Shown here: positions 55,431-64,000 of the stretch, one piece after another | Layout of the letters: each line of letters opens with the position of its first letter | How positions within the stretch are numbered: position 1 is the stretch's first letter | Source of the DNA: Massilia rhizosphaerae | GTDB taxonomy: Bacteria > Pseudomonadota > Gammaproteobacteria > Burkholderiales > Burkholderiaceae_D | Assembly (NCBI RefSeq): GCF_016093545.1 | Contig: NZ_JADKYX010000024.1 | Span: forward strand, 57,075-121,074 | DNA length: 64,000 nt | Direction of reading: 5' to 3' | Notes under the pieces: generated by a model | What the model saw: only the letters and a program-made list of their open reading frames with translations | Told to the model about the DNA's origin: nothing | The model's database searches: none | Made by a program: the position numbers and the translations under genes

Positions 55431-56606
55431 ATGAGTCCCGCTTACGCTACGAACCGCGGCCGCCGCCGGCAACTGGTGCTGGGCGTGCTCACCATCCTGT
55501 TTCACGTGCTCGTGTTCGTCTGGTTCGCCGGCCAGGTGGGCCGCCTGCCCGACCGTCCGCTGCGGACACGAGCCGCGTCCATGACGGCCGAGTTGGTCGA
55601 GGCGCCCAAGTCGCGGCCGCCGTCGCCCATGCCGCCCCCGCAGCCCGCGCTGGCCCCGCCGCCCTTGCCCGAGGTGGCGCTCGTGCCCGTGGTCCCCGCC
55701 GTACCGCCGCCGGGCCCGGCCGATGCCGTGCCGGCGCCGGGGACGCCCGACGGGACGGCGGCCGATGCGGTGCCCGTACTGACGCCGCAAGCCGACGGTA
55801 TCGCCGCCGCGGGCGCCGCCGGACGGCAAACGGGTCAGGATGGCGCCGCCCCCGGCCCGCTCACCGTACAATCGCCGCAGCAGGCCGCCGCGGCGCCGGC
55901 ACCGCCGCCGGCCGCGCCGGCAGCGCACCGCTACAAGGTCGACATGCCGCCGTCGGCCGACATCACGCTCGACGTCGCGCGCACGGACGCGAACGGCACG
56001 AAGTGGAGCGGCGATGCGCTGCTGTCGTGGCGGGTGGCGCCGTCCAGCTACCGCGTGCGCATCGAGGCGGGCATCAGCATCATGTTCGCGCACGTGAACC
56101 TGCTCGCCCTCACGAGCGAGGGCACGGTGGGCGACGAAGGATTCGTGCCCACCTTGATGACGGAGAAGCGGCGCGGGCGCGCCATGACGGCGACGCATTT
56201 CAATCGCCAGGCGGGCACGCTGACGTTTTCGGCGTCGGCGGCGACGTATCCGCTGGTGCCGGGCGCGCAGGACAAGGCCAGCGTGCCGCTGCAGCTGGCG
56301 GCCATCGCGCGCGGTGACCCAAAACAATTGTCGGGAAATATCGACATCCTTGTCGGCGAGGACCGCGACGCAAGCGTTTTTACGTTCATGGTGGCGGGAC
56401 AGGAACAGATCGACACGCCGCTGGGCCGCATCGCCACGTGGCACCTCGTGCGTCCGCCCAAGCCCGGTTCGTACAATTCGCGGCTGGAACTGTGGCTGGC
56501 GCCGGCTTATGGCTGGTATCCGGTCCAGATCCGCAACGTCGAGGCGAGCGGGGCTGTGACGACCCAGACCGTGAACAAGATCGTGATTCAACCAGCAGGA
56601 GCGTGA
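55431..56606 (+). CDS. DUF3108 protein with N-terminal anchor and proline-rich stalk
   Basis: From ATG 55431 the protein has 391 residues: a membrane helix (about 13-35, L-V-L-G-V-L-T-I-L-F-H), a Pro/Ala-rich segment (about 60-165) resembling TonB-like spacers, and a C-terminal DUF3108 domain (about 170-385). DUF3108 proteins are periplasmic and structurally lipid-carrier-like, of uncertain role. It lies just upstream of another DUF3108 gene. Confidence 0.82.
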   Translation: MSPAYATNRGRRRQLVLGVLTILFHVLVFVWFAGQVGRLPDRPLRTRAASMTAELVEAPKSRPPSPMPPPQPALAPPPLPEVALVPVVPAVPPPGPADAVPAPGTPDGTAADAVPVLTPQADGIAAAGAAGRQTGQDGAAPGPLTVQSPQQAAAAPAPPPAAPAAHRYKVDMPPSADITLDVARTDANGTKWSGDALLSWRVAPSSYRVRIEAGISIMFAHVNLLALTSEGTVGDEGFVPTLMTEKRRGRAMTATHFNRQAGTLTFSASAATYPLVPGAQDKASVPLQLAAIARGDPKQLSGNIDILVGEDRDASVFTFMVAGQEQIDTPLGRIATWHLVRPPKPGSYNSRLELWLAPAYGWYPVQIRNVEASGAVTTQTVNKIVIQPAGA

Positions 56607-56607
56607 A

Positions 56608-57366
56608 TTGAAGAAAGTATTAACAATGGCAGGCGCGGGAATGGTGCTGATGTCTGCGCTGGGCGGCCACGCGGTCGCGGCGGAAGAGCATCCGGCCATC
56701 AAGCGTCCGTTCGACCTGCCGCCGTCGGCCGACCTGGTCTATTCCATCAGCGCGCGCCAGCACGGCTTCAACCTGAACGGTGACGCCACGCTCAACTGGC
56801 GCGCGAACGACGGCAAGTATTCGATCACCGCCGAGTCGCGTGTCGCGCTGCTGGGCAAGCTGACGGAGAACCGCAGCACGGGCATCGTCGACAACTGGGG
56901 CCTCGCGCCGACGACGTACTACGACAAGCGCTTCCGCAAGGACCCGACGACGGCCACCTTCGACCGCGGCGAGAAGGTCATCACCTTCAGCGACGGCGAC
57001 AAGCGCTATCCGCTCAAGGGCGGCGAGCAGGACCGCGTGTCGATCTCGTGGCAGCTGGTGGCGATCGCCCGCGCCGCGAAGGACAAGTTCAAGCCGGGTT
57101 CGGAATGGCGGTTCTTCGTCGTCGGCCCGCGCGACGCCGACCCGTGGACGTTCCGCGTCGTCGGCCGCGAAAAGGTCCAGGCCGGCGCGTCGCTGGGCGA
57201 AGTGGACGCCGTCCACGTGATGCGCGCGCCGCCGCCGGACTCCAAGGACCAGACGCTGGACATCTGGCTGGCGCCGGGACACGAGTGGTATCCCGTCAAG
57301 CTGCGCTTCACCGACAACGACCGCGATTACGTCGAGCAGACGCTCGAAAAGATCGTCAAGAAGTAG
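56608..57366 (+). CDS. DUF3108 periplasmic protein
   Basis: The 252-residue protein begins at TTG with an AGGAG ribosome site 6 nt upstream, 1 nt after the preceding gene. A signal peptide (M-K-K-V-L-T-M-A-G-A-G, cut near A-V-A-A) is followed by a DUF3108 domain. Shared motifs with the upstream gene are P-P-S-A-D (strand start), the Y-P-L segment and the ending D-I-W-L-A-P-G-H-E-W-Y-P-V. It is a paralogue without the stalk. Confidence 0.85.
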   Translation: MKKVLTMAGAGMVLMSALGGHAVAAEEHPAIKRPFDLPPSADLVYSISARQHGFNLNGDATLNWRANDGKYSITAESRVALLGKLTENRSTGIVDNWGLAPTTYYDKRFRKDPTTATFDRGEKVITFSDGDKRYPLKGGEQDRVSISWQLVAIARAAKDKFKPGSEWRFFVVGPRDADPWTFRVVGREKVQAGASLGEVDAVHVMRAPPPDSKDQTLDIWLAPGHEWYPVKLRFTDNDRDYVEQTLEKIVKK

Positions 57367-57381
57367 CCTTGGAACAGGCGC

Positions 57382-57816
57382 TCATTCGCCCGGTCCCGGA
57401 TCGTCCGGAGAATCGTTTTCCCAGTGCAGGATGATTTCCTTGGGCGCCTTGCCGACCTTGACGGTGCGCTTGAACGTCTTGCCTTCGGCCGCCGCGCTGA
57501 TGTGGTACGTGCCCGGCGGCAGCTTGGCGAAGAACATCGGACCCGTGTTCGCCGCGCTGACCAGGTCGGCGCCCTTGGCATCCATGATGTCGAGCTGGAC
57601 GTCGGACCGGTAGGCGCCGCTTTGTTTGGAAGCGAAGGTCAGGAGCAGGTTGTAGTCGGCGCGCTGGGCTTTCATCGCGTCTTGCTCTTCCTGGCCGATG
57701 CCGCCGTTGACATAGGTGATGCCGTTCTGTTGCTGCGGGGTGGTGGCCGCCAGGGCGGCGGTCGATGTCAATGCAACGGCCAAGACCATGGCCGCGCTCA
57801 CAAGTGCTCGTTGCAT
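57382..57816 (-). CDS. Small secreted protein with carboxypeptidase-regulatory-like fold
   Basis: From ATG 57816 (good GGAG site) the protein has 144 residues: signal peptide M-Q-R-A-L-V-S-A-A-M-V-L-A-V-A-L-T cut after A-L-A-A, then a beta-rich domain with P-P-G-T-Y-H-I-S-A-A and K-T-F-K-R-T-V-K-V-G. This is the pattern of carboxypeptidase regulatory-like modules that hang from periplasmic proteins. The function is unknown. It converges on the DUF3108 gene with a 15-nt gap. The 219 bp upstream of its start have no supported gene. Confidence 0.7.
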   Translation of the reverse strand: MQRALVSAAMVLAVALTSTAALAATTPQQQNGITYVNGGIGQEEQDAMKAQRADYNLLLTFASKQSGAYRSDVQLDIMDAKGADLVSAANTGPMFFAKLPPGTYHISAAAEGKTFKRTVKVGKAPKEIILHWENDSPDDPGPGE

Positions 57817-58035
57817 GGCTGTTCTCCTTGTTGCCGATCGACCGGCCGGATCGTCGCCCAAGCCTGTCGATGGGCTGAACCATAGCACAAGCTTGTCACT
57901 TGCTGCGCGACATAGCCAGATCCTGAAAACAGGCTGGTCGTTTGTTGACGTGCGTTCCTTGGTGGAATGAGCCGCGCCAAGTCCGTCCAGGAAAGTCGGG
58001 CAAGAATCTCCGTTTAACTTTCAACGGAGGACTGC

Positions 58036-58083
58036 ATGATCGACGCTTATTTGCAGGTCGGGGACATCAAGGGCGAATCGCAG
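58036..58083 (+). pseudogene. Remnant of hcp (T6SS tube protein), first 16 codons
   Basis: A strong GGAGG ribosome site precedes an ATG reading M-I-D-A-Y-L-Q-V-G-D-I-K-G-E-S-Q, the usual start of Hcp, the T6SS tube subunit. The sequence then changes abruptly to transposase-like code (Q-L-G-P-E-L-G) and stops after 62 codons in all. This is the 5' stump of an orphan hcp gene cut by an insertion or deletion. Confidence 0.75.
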
Positions 58084-58653
58084 CTCGGCCCGGAACTTGG
58101 TTCCGTCATCGCCGGGTTGGCGCGCGTTGCCGGGTGCCCGGTGCCGGAAGCGGCGCCGCAGTTGTCCATCAGCTTCGAGTCGGCACGCGCCACCGCATTG
58201 ATGTCGAAGCGCTGGTGCGCGTGATGGTGATTAACCGCCTGTGCGATCCGGATTCCAAACCCGGCGTGCTGCGCTGGCTCAAGACGGTCGGTTTGCCCGG
58301 CATCGTGCCCGAGGTCATCGGGCGGCCGAATGGAGCGGCAAGCTCGATGCGCAGGGTGCCGGCCGCAAGAGCCACGGGCGCAAACTGTCCGACGGCGGCG
58401 CTCGCGCCCGCTTCTGCCATGAGGTCTGCGATGCCCACTTGAGCCGCATCGTCTGCATCGACCTCAAGAGCGAGAGGTTCACCTATGACATCGACGAGCG
58501 TGCGCTCGGACACGTGCGCCTGATGGACGGCAAGCTGCTGCTGGCCACCAATGCCATCGGCCTGACGGCGCCCGAGGTCATTGAACGCTACAAATCGCTC
58601 GCCGATATCGAGCGCGGCTTTCGCGTCCTGAAATCGGAAATCGAGATCGGCCC
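58084..58653 (+). pseudogene. Broken IS1634-family (IS4-like) transposase
   Basis: Segments in different frames match an IS1634-type transposase: V-E-A-L-V-R-V-M-V-I-N-R-L-C-D-P-D-S-K with V-L-R-W-L (58208-58310), I-V-C-I-D-L-K-S-E-R-F-T-Y near 58450, and the diagnostic R-Y-K-S-L-A-D-I-E-R-G-F-R-V-L-K-S-E-I-E (58584-58645). The middle is missing and at least two frameshifts occur; the C-terminal end after I-E-I-G-P is replaced by unrelated sequence. Confidence 0.8.
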
Positions 58654-59107
58654 CTGCTGGCTGGTGTCTTCGGCGCAGCCGCCGTACGTCGCCAGCGCGA
58701 CAAGAACTGGGCGTAATATCCCGCCGCAGCGGTCGGCAAGCCGCAATCTTGCCAGGATCGCTTTGACCGCCGCAATCTCCTCCCCCCGCCAGCGGCCCCA
58801 TCTCCACGGCCGCCGCCATTATCGCCGCGCTTGTCGCGGTTGCGCGTTATCTCCGGCTTCTGGCAATCAAGGCACGTCGAAAAACCAGCTGCGCGGATGC
58901 TCGCTGTACTGCTCGTACAGCTGCGCTTCTCAACCAAATTTGCTGCCGCTCGCGACGGTTTTTCGAGGTGCCCTCAAGTCCCGTTGTGGACAGCCTCCTT
59001 GCCAATTTACTCGATAGCAAAAATTTGCGGATTGTGAGAATCCGCGCAAATGTCACTAAAATTCAATAGTAAAATTAACGTTTGGAAATCAATTGCGTGA
59101 TGCCATT
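58654..59107. other. Unassigned sequence between transposase remnant and RHS gene
   Basis: About 450 bp. No open frame on either strand resembles a known protein. It begins GC-rich and becomes AT-rich from about 58930, ending in the RHS promoter region. It may be debris of several rearrangements. Confidence 0.5.
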
Positions 59108-62100
59108 ATGAACTTGAGACAAGACAGGATGGCGAAGGTGCTCGCCTTTTCGCTGGCGCTGGCGCTCGGCGCTGTCGGCGGCACGGTGTCTGCCGGGAAC
59201 GAAGATAACAATGTGCCACATAATCTGGAGCCAAGGGAACCACCACCACCTCCCCCAGGAGATACTCCGCAAGTTCATGTGTCAGACATACGGCCCTATC
59301 ATCCGCCCCCTGGGACAAACCCGCAGCCGATGCCATTTTTTGGCAATCTGTCCGGTGTCGAGAGGGGAGGGGCAAGCAATCGGGAAAAGCGTGCACCCGC
59401 ATCGACGAACAACTCGTCGATCGGGGACTGCGCCAACCCATCCACCGGCAATCCGGTGATTCTCGCTACCGGCGAGAAGTACAAGGTCGAACACGACATT
59501 GTCGGCAACGGCAAGTATGGTATGAGTCTGGATCGTACGTACCGCAGCTTCGCCACGAATACCAGCATGTTCGGTAACCACTGGGCGTCGACGTATGATT
59601 ACCCGGCATTGCAAATCTCCGGGTGCGCCCAGAGCACAGATTATCCGAACCAATGCTTCCCGACGTCCGTGGTGATGACGTTCCCGGACGGTGCCCAATA
59701 CACTTATACGTCGACCGGTACGATCGGCAGCTATACGGTAAAGAGTTCCTCTGCGCTGGGAACGATGACTTATACGCCCGGACAGGCGTACGATGTCACC
59801 ATTAATTCCGTACGCTACAGTTATTCGGCGACGACGCGGGCGATTCAGCGCGTCACCACCGTCGGTAACGAAGTCCTGCTCAACTTTACCTATGCCGGGC
59901 CGTTCAAGAGTCTGCCGTCGAGGGTGTCGAATGGCATCGGCCATTATATTGATTTCTCCTACAATACCGACGGCTACGTTTCTGTAGCAACTGATCAGGA
60001 CGGTAATCAATGGCGCTACGGTTATACGAACGTGAATCTGCTCACGTCCGTGACGTCGCCTGGCACGTCGCCTGACGTCCGCACCTATTTTTACGAGAGC
60101 CCGTATGGCTTCGATCTCCTGACGGGCATCGCGATCAACGGAACGCGGTACAGCACATATTCCTACGATGCCACCCGGCGTGTCAAAAGCAGCGCGCTGG
60201 CGAGCGGAGAGGTCAACGATACATTTGTCTATGGCACGAATTCGACGACGTTGACAAACGCCGTCGGGCAGAGCACGACCTTCAATTTCGTGCCCCAGCA
60301 GGGCGGATTGAAGATCGCAAGCGTGTCGCGTGCCGCATCCTCGACTTGCCCAGCAAGCGCCGCAAGCACGAATTACGACGCGAACGGCTGGGTACGCTCG
60401 GAGGTGGACTGGAACGGCAATACGACCATTTCCACGTATGATGTAGCGGGGAAACTGCAGCAAAAGACGACTGCCTCCGGAACGGCAGCCGCCCTTACGC
60501 AGGTCAATACCTGGTCAGGTGACAACCTCTCATCCGTCACTTACCAGGACGCGAATGGAAAGGGCTATCTGCAGGTCAACTACACGTATGTGACGAGCGG
60601 CTTCGGCTTGAACAACGTGGCAAGCGAAACCTGGATCGACTTAATCAAAGGGACACAAAGGCGGACCACCTACGGCTATACGTTCCAATCCAACGGTACG
60701 CTGGCGTCGCTGGCCGTCACGCAATCCTTGCCTACCGGGCCGGCGACCACGACTTATACCTATGACACGGCGGGCAATCTCGCTACCGTCACCAATCCGC
60801 TGGGTCAGCAAATTACCTACCGTGGCTATAACGGACGCGGTTTCCCTGGCGCGATCACCGATATGAATGGCGTCACGGCGACACTCGTCTGGGACGAAAA
60901 AAGCAATCTGGCGTCGTCGAATTTGAACGCGCCGTCCGGGGCGTTGACGACGAGGTATGCGTACAACCATGCCCGTCAGCCCCTGTCGATTACGTATCCC
61001 GATGGCCACGCGATCCGTTATCAATATAATGTGTCCCTGCGGCCCGAATATGTCGGTAACGCAGCCGGGGAGTACATTCGCAGCGCGTTCAATGTCGGTA
61101 CGAACACGTGGACGACAAGTTCCGATCGCATGGTCCCGAACTGGAATGGCTCGACGCCAACGGGAAGCGCATCGGGACAGTTCATTGCGAGGACGCGAAT
61201 GGACAGCCAGGGCAGGCCGCTTGTTCAGCAGGGGAATAATGGCCAGAGTACCCGGTTCGGCTACGACAACAACAGCAATGTCGTCACCCAGACCGATGCG
61301 GCAAACCGGACGATCCAGTACGAGTACGATGCCGCGGACCGTCTGGATCGCATTACCAATCCCGATAATGGCGTGACCTTTATCGACCGGAATGCGCGGG
61401 GGTTGCCGCAAGGCATCCGCGATCCGCACGGGGCCATTACCTATTACGACTACAACGGCTTTGGTGAGACCATCGCCGTGGGCAGTCCGGATTCCGGCTC
61501 GATTGCAAATGAGTACGACTCAGGCGGGCGTGTCGTCACGACGGGGTATGCGAACGGTACGATTTCCTCCGGGTGGGACGCGCTCGGCCGCCTGACGTCG
61601 CGCTCGTCGAATGGCCAGGGTGAGATTTTCGTGTATGACGAAGGTGCTTATGGCAAAGGCCGTCTGACACATTTCCAGGATCAGACCGGCCAAACGACTT
61701 ATACCTATGACGCCTTGGGGAATGTCGTCCAGCAGACCAACAATATCTATGGCCTGCAAACGCCGACGACGCGCTGGAACTACGACGCGGCCGGTCGCCT
61801 GGCAAGCCTGACGTATGCGAACGGCTTCGTCGTCAATTATGGCTACGATGCCTACGGACGCGTCTCGTCCGTCACAAGTAACCTCGGCGGCAACTGGAGC
61901 ACGTTGGCGAACGGGTTCCTGTATCAGCCGGCCAGCGATGCCGTGTACGCATGGCGCTTCGGAAATGGCCTGCCGCGCATGTTCACGCTGGATACGGATA
62001 AGCGGCTGCAACGCATCGCGACGCCGGGCAAGCACGACTTGTCGTTCGGCTATTTCAACACTGACACCATCTCGTCGATCACCGACAACGTGTATGCGAA

Positions 62101-63340
62101 CCTGAGCCAGACGTTTGCGTATGATCCGGTCGACCGGTTGACGACGGTCAACCGCAGCACGGACCCGCAGAGTTTTCAGTATGACCTGGCCGGTAACCGC
62201 AGCGGGACAACCGGGCAAATCCGCGATAACAACGGGTACAACTATACGATTGCAAATGGGAGCAACCGGTTGACAGCGATCGGCGTGCCGGGTACAAACA
62301 TCTGGCGCAACTACGGTTATGACGGTGCCGGCAACGTCGTGACCGATAACCGTAACGACGGCAATCGTACCTACGGCTACGACAATTTCGATCGCATGAA
62401 GTCGGTCAGCCTGAACGGCGTACAGATGGGAGACTACCGCACCGATGCACTTGGTCGGCGGGTACTTAAAATTGCGAATGGTGTTTATACGTATTTCGTT
62501 TATGCGCCGACAGGAGAGTTGCTAACCGAGATTAATGGTTCGGTCACGACCAACTATGTTTGGCTCGGCGGTCAGTTGTTGGGCATCGCGCGCAACGGGC
62601 AGTTTTATGCAAGCCATAACGACCAGGTCGGACGGCCGGAAGTGCTGACGGATGCGTCGGGCAATGTCGTGTGGCGTGCCGAGAACGCGGCGTTTGATCG
62701 GCGTCAGGTGGTCGTGGACCAGATTGGTGGGCTGAATATCGGATTTCCGGGGCAGTACTATGATACGGAGTCTGGTCTGTGGTACAACTGGAACCGCTAT
62801 TACGATGCGTCGATTGGTCGGTATATCCAGAGCGACCCGCTTGGGCTTGCGGCTGGGATCAATACATACGGATATGTCGGTGGTAACCCGACTAATTCCG
62901 TCGATCCGACCGGATTGCAGGCCTGCGTGCCTGCGATGACTGCAGCTGGACCGATATGTATACCCATGCCGGTAACTCCAGGGACGTCGTCAGGTCCATC
63001 GAGCATTGGTGATTTGCTCAAGCCAAGCCCTTATCTTCCGACTTGGGATTTTCCCGATTGGGCTTATGCCGCAGTCGGCAAGCCACCATCCGATGCCACT
63101 GATCCCAATGGCTCAAAGGCACCGGGAAAGCCAGGGGATAAAGAGGGTTTCTGTGAACCGAAGAAAGGACCGCAGTGGGGTAAGGCGCCGGGTGGACGTG
63201 GATCTGGGTGGATCGACGCTGACGGCAACGTATGGGTACCTACGGGTCAAGGCTCAAATGCGCATGGTGGGCCGCATTGGGATGTCCAGAAGCCCGGGGG
63301 CGGTTATATTAACGTCTATCCTGGCGGGAAACGACGATAA
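59108..63340 (+). CDS. Secreted RHS-repeat polymorphic toxin
   Basis: The 1410-residue protein has a signal peptide (M-A-K-V-L-A-F-S-L-A-L-A-L-G, cut near V-S-A), a Pro-rich stretch and a DUF6531-like start (N-P-V-I-L-A-T-G-E-K). Many RHS/YD repeats follow (for example Y-E-Y-D-A-A-D-R-L). The core ends at about residue 1275 with R-Y-I-Q-S-D-P-L-G-L and N-P-T-N-S-V-D-P-T-G-L. The variable tail of about 140 residues ends with W-V-P-T-G-Q-G-S-N-A-H-G-G-P-H-W-D-V-Q, which I tentatively link to polymorphic toxin type 37. It has no PAAR domain. GC is lower than in regions 1-5. An in-frame TTG lies at 59093, but ATG 59108 is preferred. Confidence 0.88.
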   Translation: MNLRQDRMAKVLAFSLALALGAVGGTVSAGNEDNNVPHNLEPREPPPPPPGDTPQVHVSDIRPYHPPPGTNPQPMPFFGNLSGVERGGASNREKRAPASTNNSSIGDCANPSTGNPVILATGEKYKVEHDIVGNGKYGMSLDRTYRSFATNTSMFGNHWASTYDYPALQISGCAQSTDYPNQCFPTSVVMTFPDGAQYTYTSTGTIGSYTVKSSSALGTMTYTPGQAYDVTINSVRYSYSATTRAIQRVTTVGNEVLLNFTYAGPFKSLPSRVSNGIGHYIDFSYNTDGYVSVATDQDGNQWRYGYTNVNLLTSVTSPGTSPDVRTYFYESPYGFDLLTGIAINGTRYSTYSYDATRRVKSSALASGEVNDTFVYGTNSTTLTNAVGQSTTFNFVPQQGGLKIASVSRAASSTCPASAASTNYDANGWVRSEVDWNGNTTISTYDVAGKLQQKTTASGTAAALTQVNTWSGDNLSSVTYQDANGKGYLQVNYTYVTSGFGLNNVASETWIDLIKGTQRRTTYGYTFQSNGTLASLAVTQSLPTGPATTTYTYDTAGNLATVTNPLGQQITYRGYNGRGFPGAITDMNGVTATLVWDEKSNLASSNLNAPSGALTTRYAYNHARQPLSITYPDGHAIRYQYNVSLRPEYVGNAAGEYIRSAFNVGTNTWTTSSDRMVPNWNGSTPTGSASGQFIARTRMDSQGRPLVQQGNNGQSTRFGYDNNSNVVTQTDAANRTIQYEYDAADRLDRITNPDNGVTFIDRNARGLPQGIRDPHGAITYYDYNGFGETIAVGSPDSGSIANEYDSGGRVVTTGYANGTISSGWDALGRLTSRSSNGQGEIFVYDEGAYGKGRLTHFQDQTGQTTYTYDALGNVVQQTNNIYGLQTPTTRWNYDAAGRLASLTYANGFVVNYGYDAYGRVSSVTSNLGGNWSTLANGFLYQPASDAVYAWRFGNGLPRMFTLDTDKRLQRIATPGKHDLSFGYFNTDTISSITDNVYANLSQTFAYDPVDRLTTVNRSTDPQSFQYDLAGNRSGTTGQIRDNNGYNYTIANGSNRLTAIGVPGTNIWRNYGYDGAGNVVTDNRNDGNRTYGYDNFDRMKSVSLNGVQMGDYRTDALGRRVLKIANGVYTYFVYAPTGELLTEINGSVTTNYVWLGGQLLGIARNGQFYASHNDQVGRPEVLTDASGNVVWRAENAAFDRRQVVVDQIGGLNIGFPGQYYDTESGLWYNWNRYYDASIGRYIQSDPLGLAAGINTYGYVGGNPTNSVDPTGLQACVPAMTAAGPICIPMPVTPGTSSGPSSIGDLLKPSPYLPTWDFPDWAYAAVGKPPSDATDPNGSKAPGKPGDKEGFCEPKKGPQWGKAPGGRGSGWIDADGNVWVPTGQGSNAHGGPHWDVQKPGGGYINVYPGGKRR

Positions 63341-63349
63341 GGACCTATT

Positions 63350-63637
63350 GTGAAAATATTGATCGATTTGAGTGAGTTCTACTCATACGCTGACGAGCAA
63401 CGCTTTTTCAATGGACTTAAGGATATTCCGGGAGTTCAAAAGATTAAAGGAGTTGATACCAGTTTGTGTTTGACCTTGAATATTGCTAAGCTTAATCGTG
63501 AAGGATTTTTCGATCTGGTCGGGCTGCTACGACGTTATATGATACCTCTTAAGCCTTTGGCAGTATTGTCGGAAAAGTCGAAGTTTAACTGGATTCGGGA
63601 GCCGCGCTGGTACTGGACCAGTGACATGTTTGACTAA
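63350..63637 (+). CDS. Putative immunity protein to the RHS toxin
   Basis: A 95-residue protein starting at GTG, 9 nt after the RHS stop, with an AAGGA ribosome site. Its composition is much more AT-rich than anything else here. It has no signal peptide or membrane segment, so it would act in the cytoplasm. No recognised domain. The position immediately after an RHS toxin tip is the standard place for an immunity gene. An insertion element begins right after its stop codon. Confidence 0.65.
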   Translation: MKILIDLSEFYSYADEQRFFNGLKDIPGVQKIKGVDTSLCLTLNIAKLNREGFFDLVGLLRRYMIPLKPLAVLSEKSKFNWIREPRWYWTSDMFD

Positions 63638-63641
63638 GAGG

Positions 63642-64000
63642 CTATCCCAGTAGACCTGCTGAGCGCCAGGCGATGATTCCGCATACCAGATGAAGAAAGG
63701 CAAGGTAATTACTCGCTTTCTTCGGCCAACGGATCAGCAGACCCCGAAACCGGTTCATCCAGCTGTGCGTGCGCTCGACGACCCAACGTCGAGCGCGAAA
63801 CCCCGCATTTTTACTGATGTCCTGGGCTTCCTCCCCACGTGCCCGGATATGCGCGGTGAAGCCAAGCTGCTCGACCCATTGGCGTACCTGCTCATAATCG
63901 TAGCCCTTGTCGAGGCACAGTCCCTGCGGACTGTCTGACGTGGGCGTTGGCCGGTCCAACTGCAAATCTTCGATTGTCGGGCATACCATCTTCATGTCAT
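63642..64000 (-). mobile_element. IS5-family transposase, C-terminal part (runs off window)
   Basis: The frame is open to the right edge. It reads L-C-L-D-K-G-Y-D-Y-E (second catalytic Asp region), I-R-A-R-G-E-E, R-A-R-R-W-V-V-E-R-T-H-S-W-M-N-R-F-R-G (catalytic Glu) and ends near A-W-R-S-A-G. This is the C-terminal half of an IS5-type DDE transposase. The element end is probably at 63638 (GAGGCTATCCCAGTAGA), next to CTAA (63634-63637), which fits the YTAR target of IS5. Confidence 0.85.

Overview
The window is GC-rich, gene-dense DNA from a Gram-negative bacterium. Codon use, a PEP-CTERM protein, a PhaM-type PHA granule protein, an MnmC-type enzyme and a complete distal half of a type VI secretion locus suggest a betaproteobacterium of the Oxalobacteraceae (Massilia or Duganella-like). 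That placement is inferred from gene content, not from a marker gene. No rRNA, tRNA or CRISPR array was seen.

Region 1 (1-18063) is the downstream half of a type VI secretion (T6SS) locus on the + strand: clpV (cut by the window edge), two unrecognised small genes that look like cargo, a DUF4280 PAAR-like protein, vgrG, a FecR-domain protein, a haem-c-type DUF3365/HAMP membrane sensor, a Ser/Thr kinase, an FHA protein (tagH), tssK, tssL with an OmpA tail, tssM and tagF. The sheath, baseplate and tssJ genes must lie to the left. A dead IS630-type transposase (18173-18990) marks the right edge.

Region 2 (19280-23198) is a LuxR-type response regulator followed by a large hybrid histidine kinase.

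Region 3 (23209-37022) is the most unusual part: two divergent, tightly packed operons. On the minus strand are a flavin reductase, a GST, a LeuB-type dehydrogenase, a luciferase-like FMN monooxygenase and an MFS exporter. On the plus strand are KAS III, ACP, KAS II, an acyl-CoA oxidase-like enzyme, a hotdog thioesterase, a fumarylacetoacetase-fold hydrolase, a GlcD-type FAD oxidase, an SDR and two DUF1330 proteins. A perfect 30-bp palindrome sits in the divergent promoter region. Together they look like a dedicated pathway that builds an acyl chain on its own carrier protein, tailors it oxidatively and exports it. I do not recognise the product.

Region 4 (37070-42311) is a scar of duplication: a decayed histidine kinase copy, a nearly identical second copy of the FAD oxidase carrying a remnant of its former upstream neighbour, a YCII-like protein and an intact copy of the histidine kinase.

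Region 5 (42460-57816) is mostly chromosomal housekeeping and signalling: a secreted GH2 glycosidase, a GST, a PEP-CTERM protein, a PP2C phosphatase / GAF-GspE-N / Ser-Thr kinase trio, tag, mnmC, a small histidine kinase with a REC-TPR response regulator, phaM, two DUF3108 proteins and a small secreted protein.

Region 6 (58036-64000) has lower GC and is mobile: a 16-codon remnant of hcp joined to a broken IS1634-type transposase, a secreted RHS polymorphic toxin, a putative immunity gene and an IS5-type element running off the right edge.
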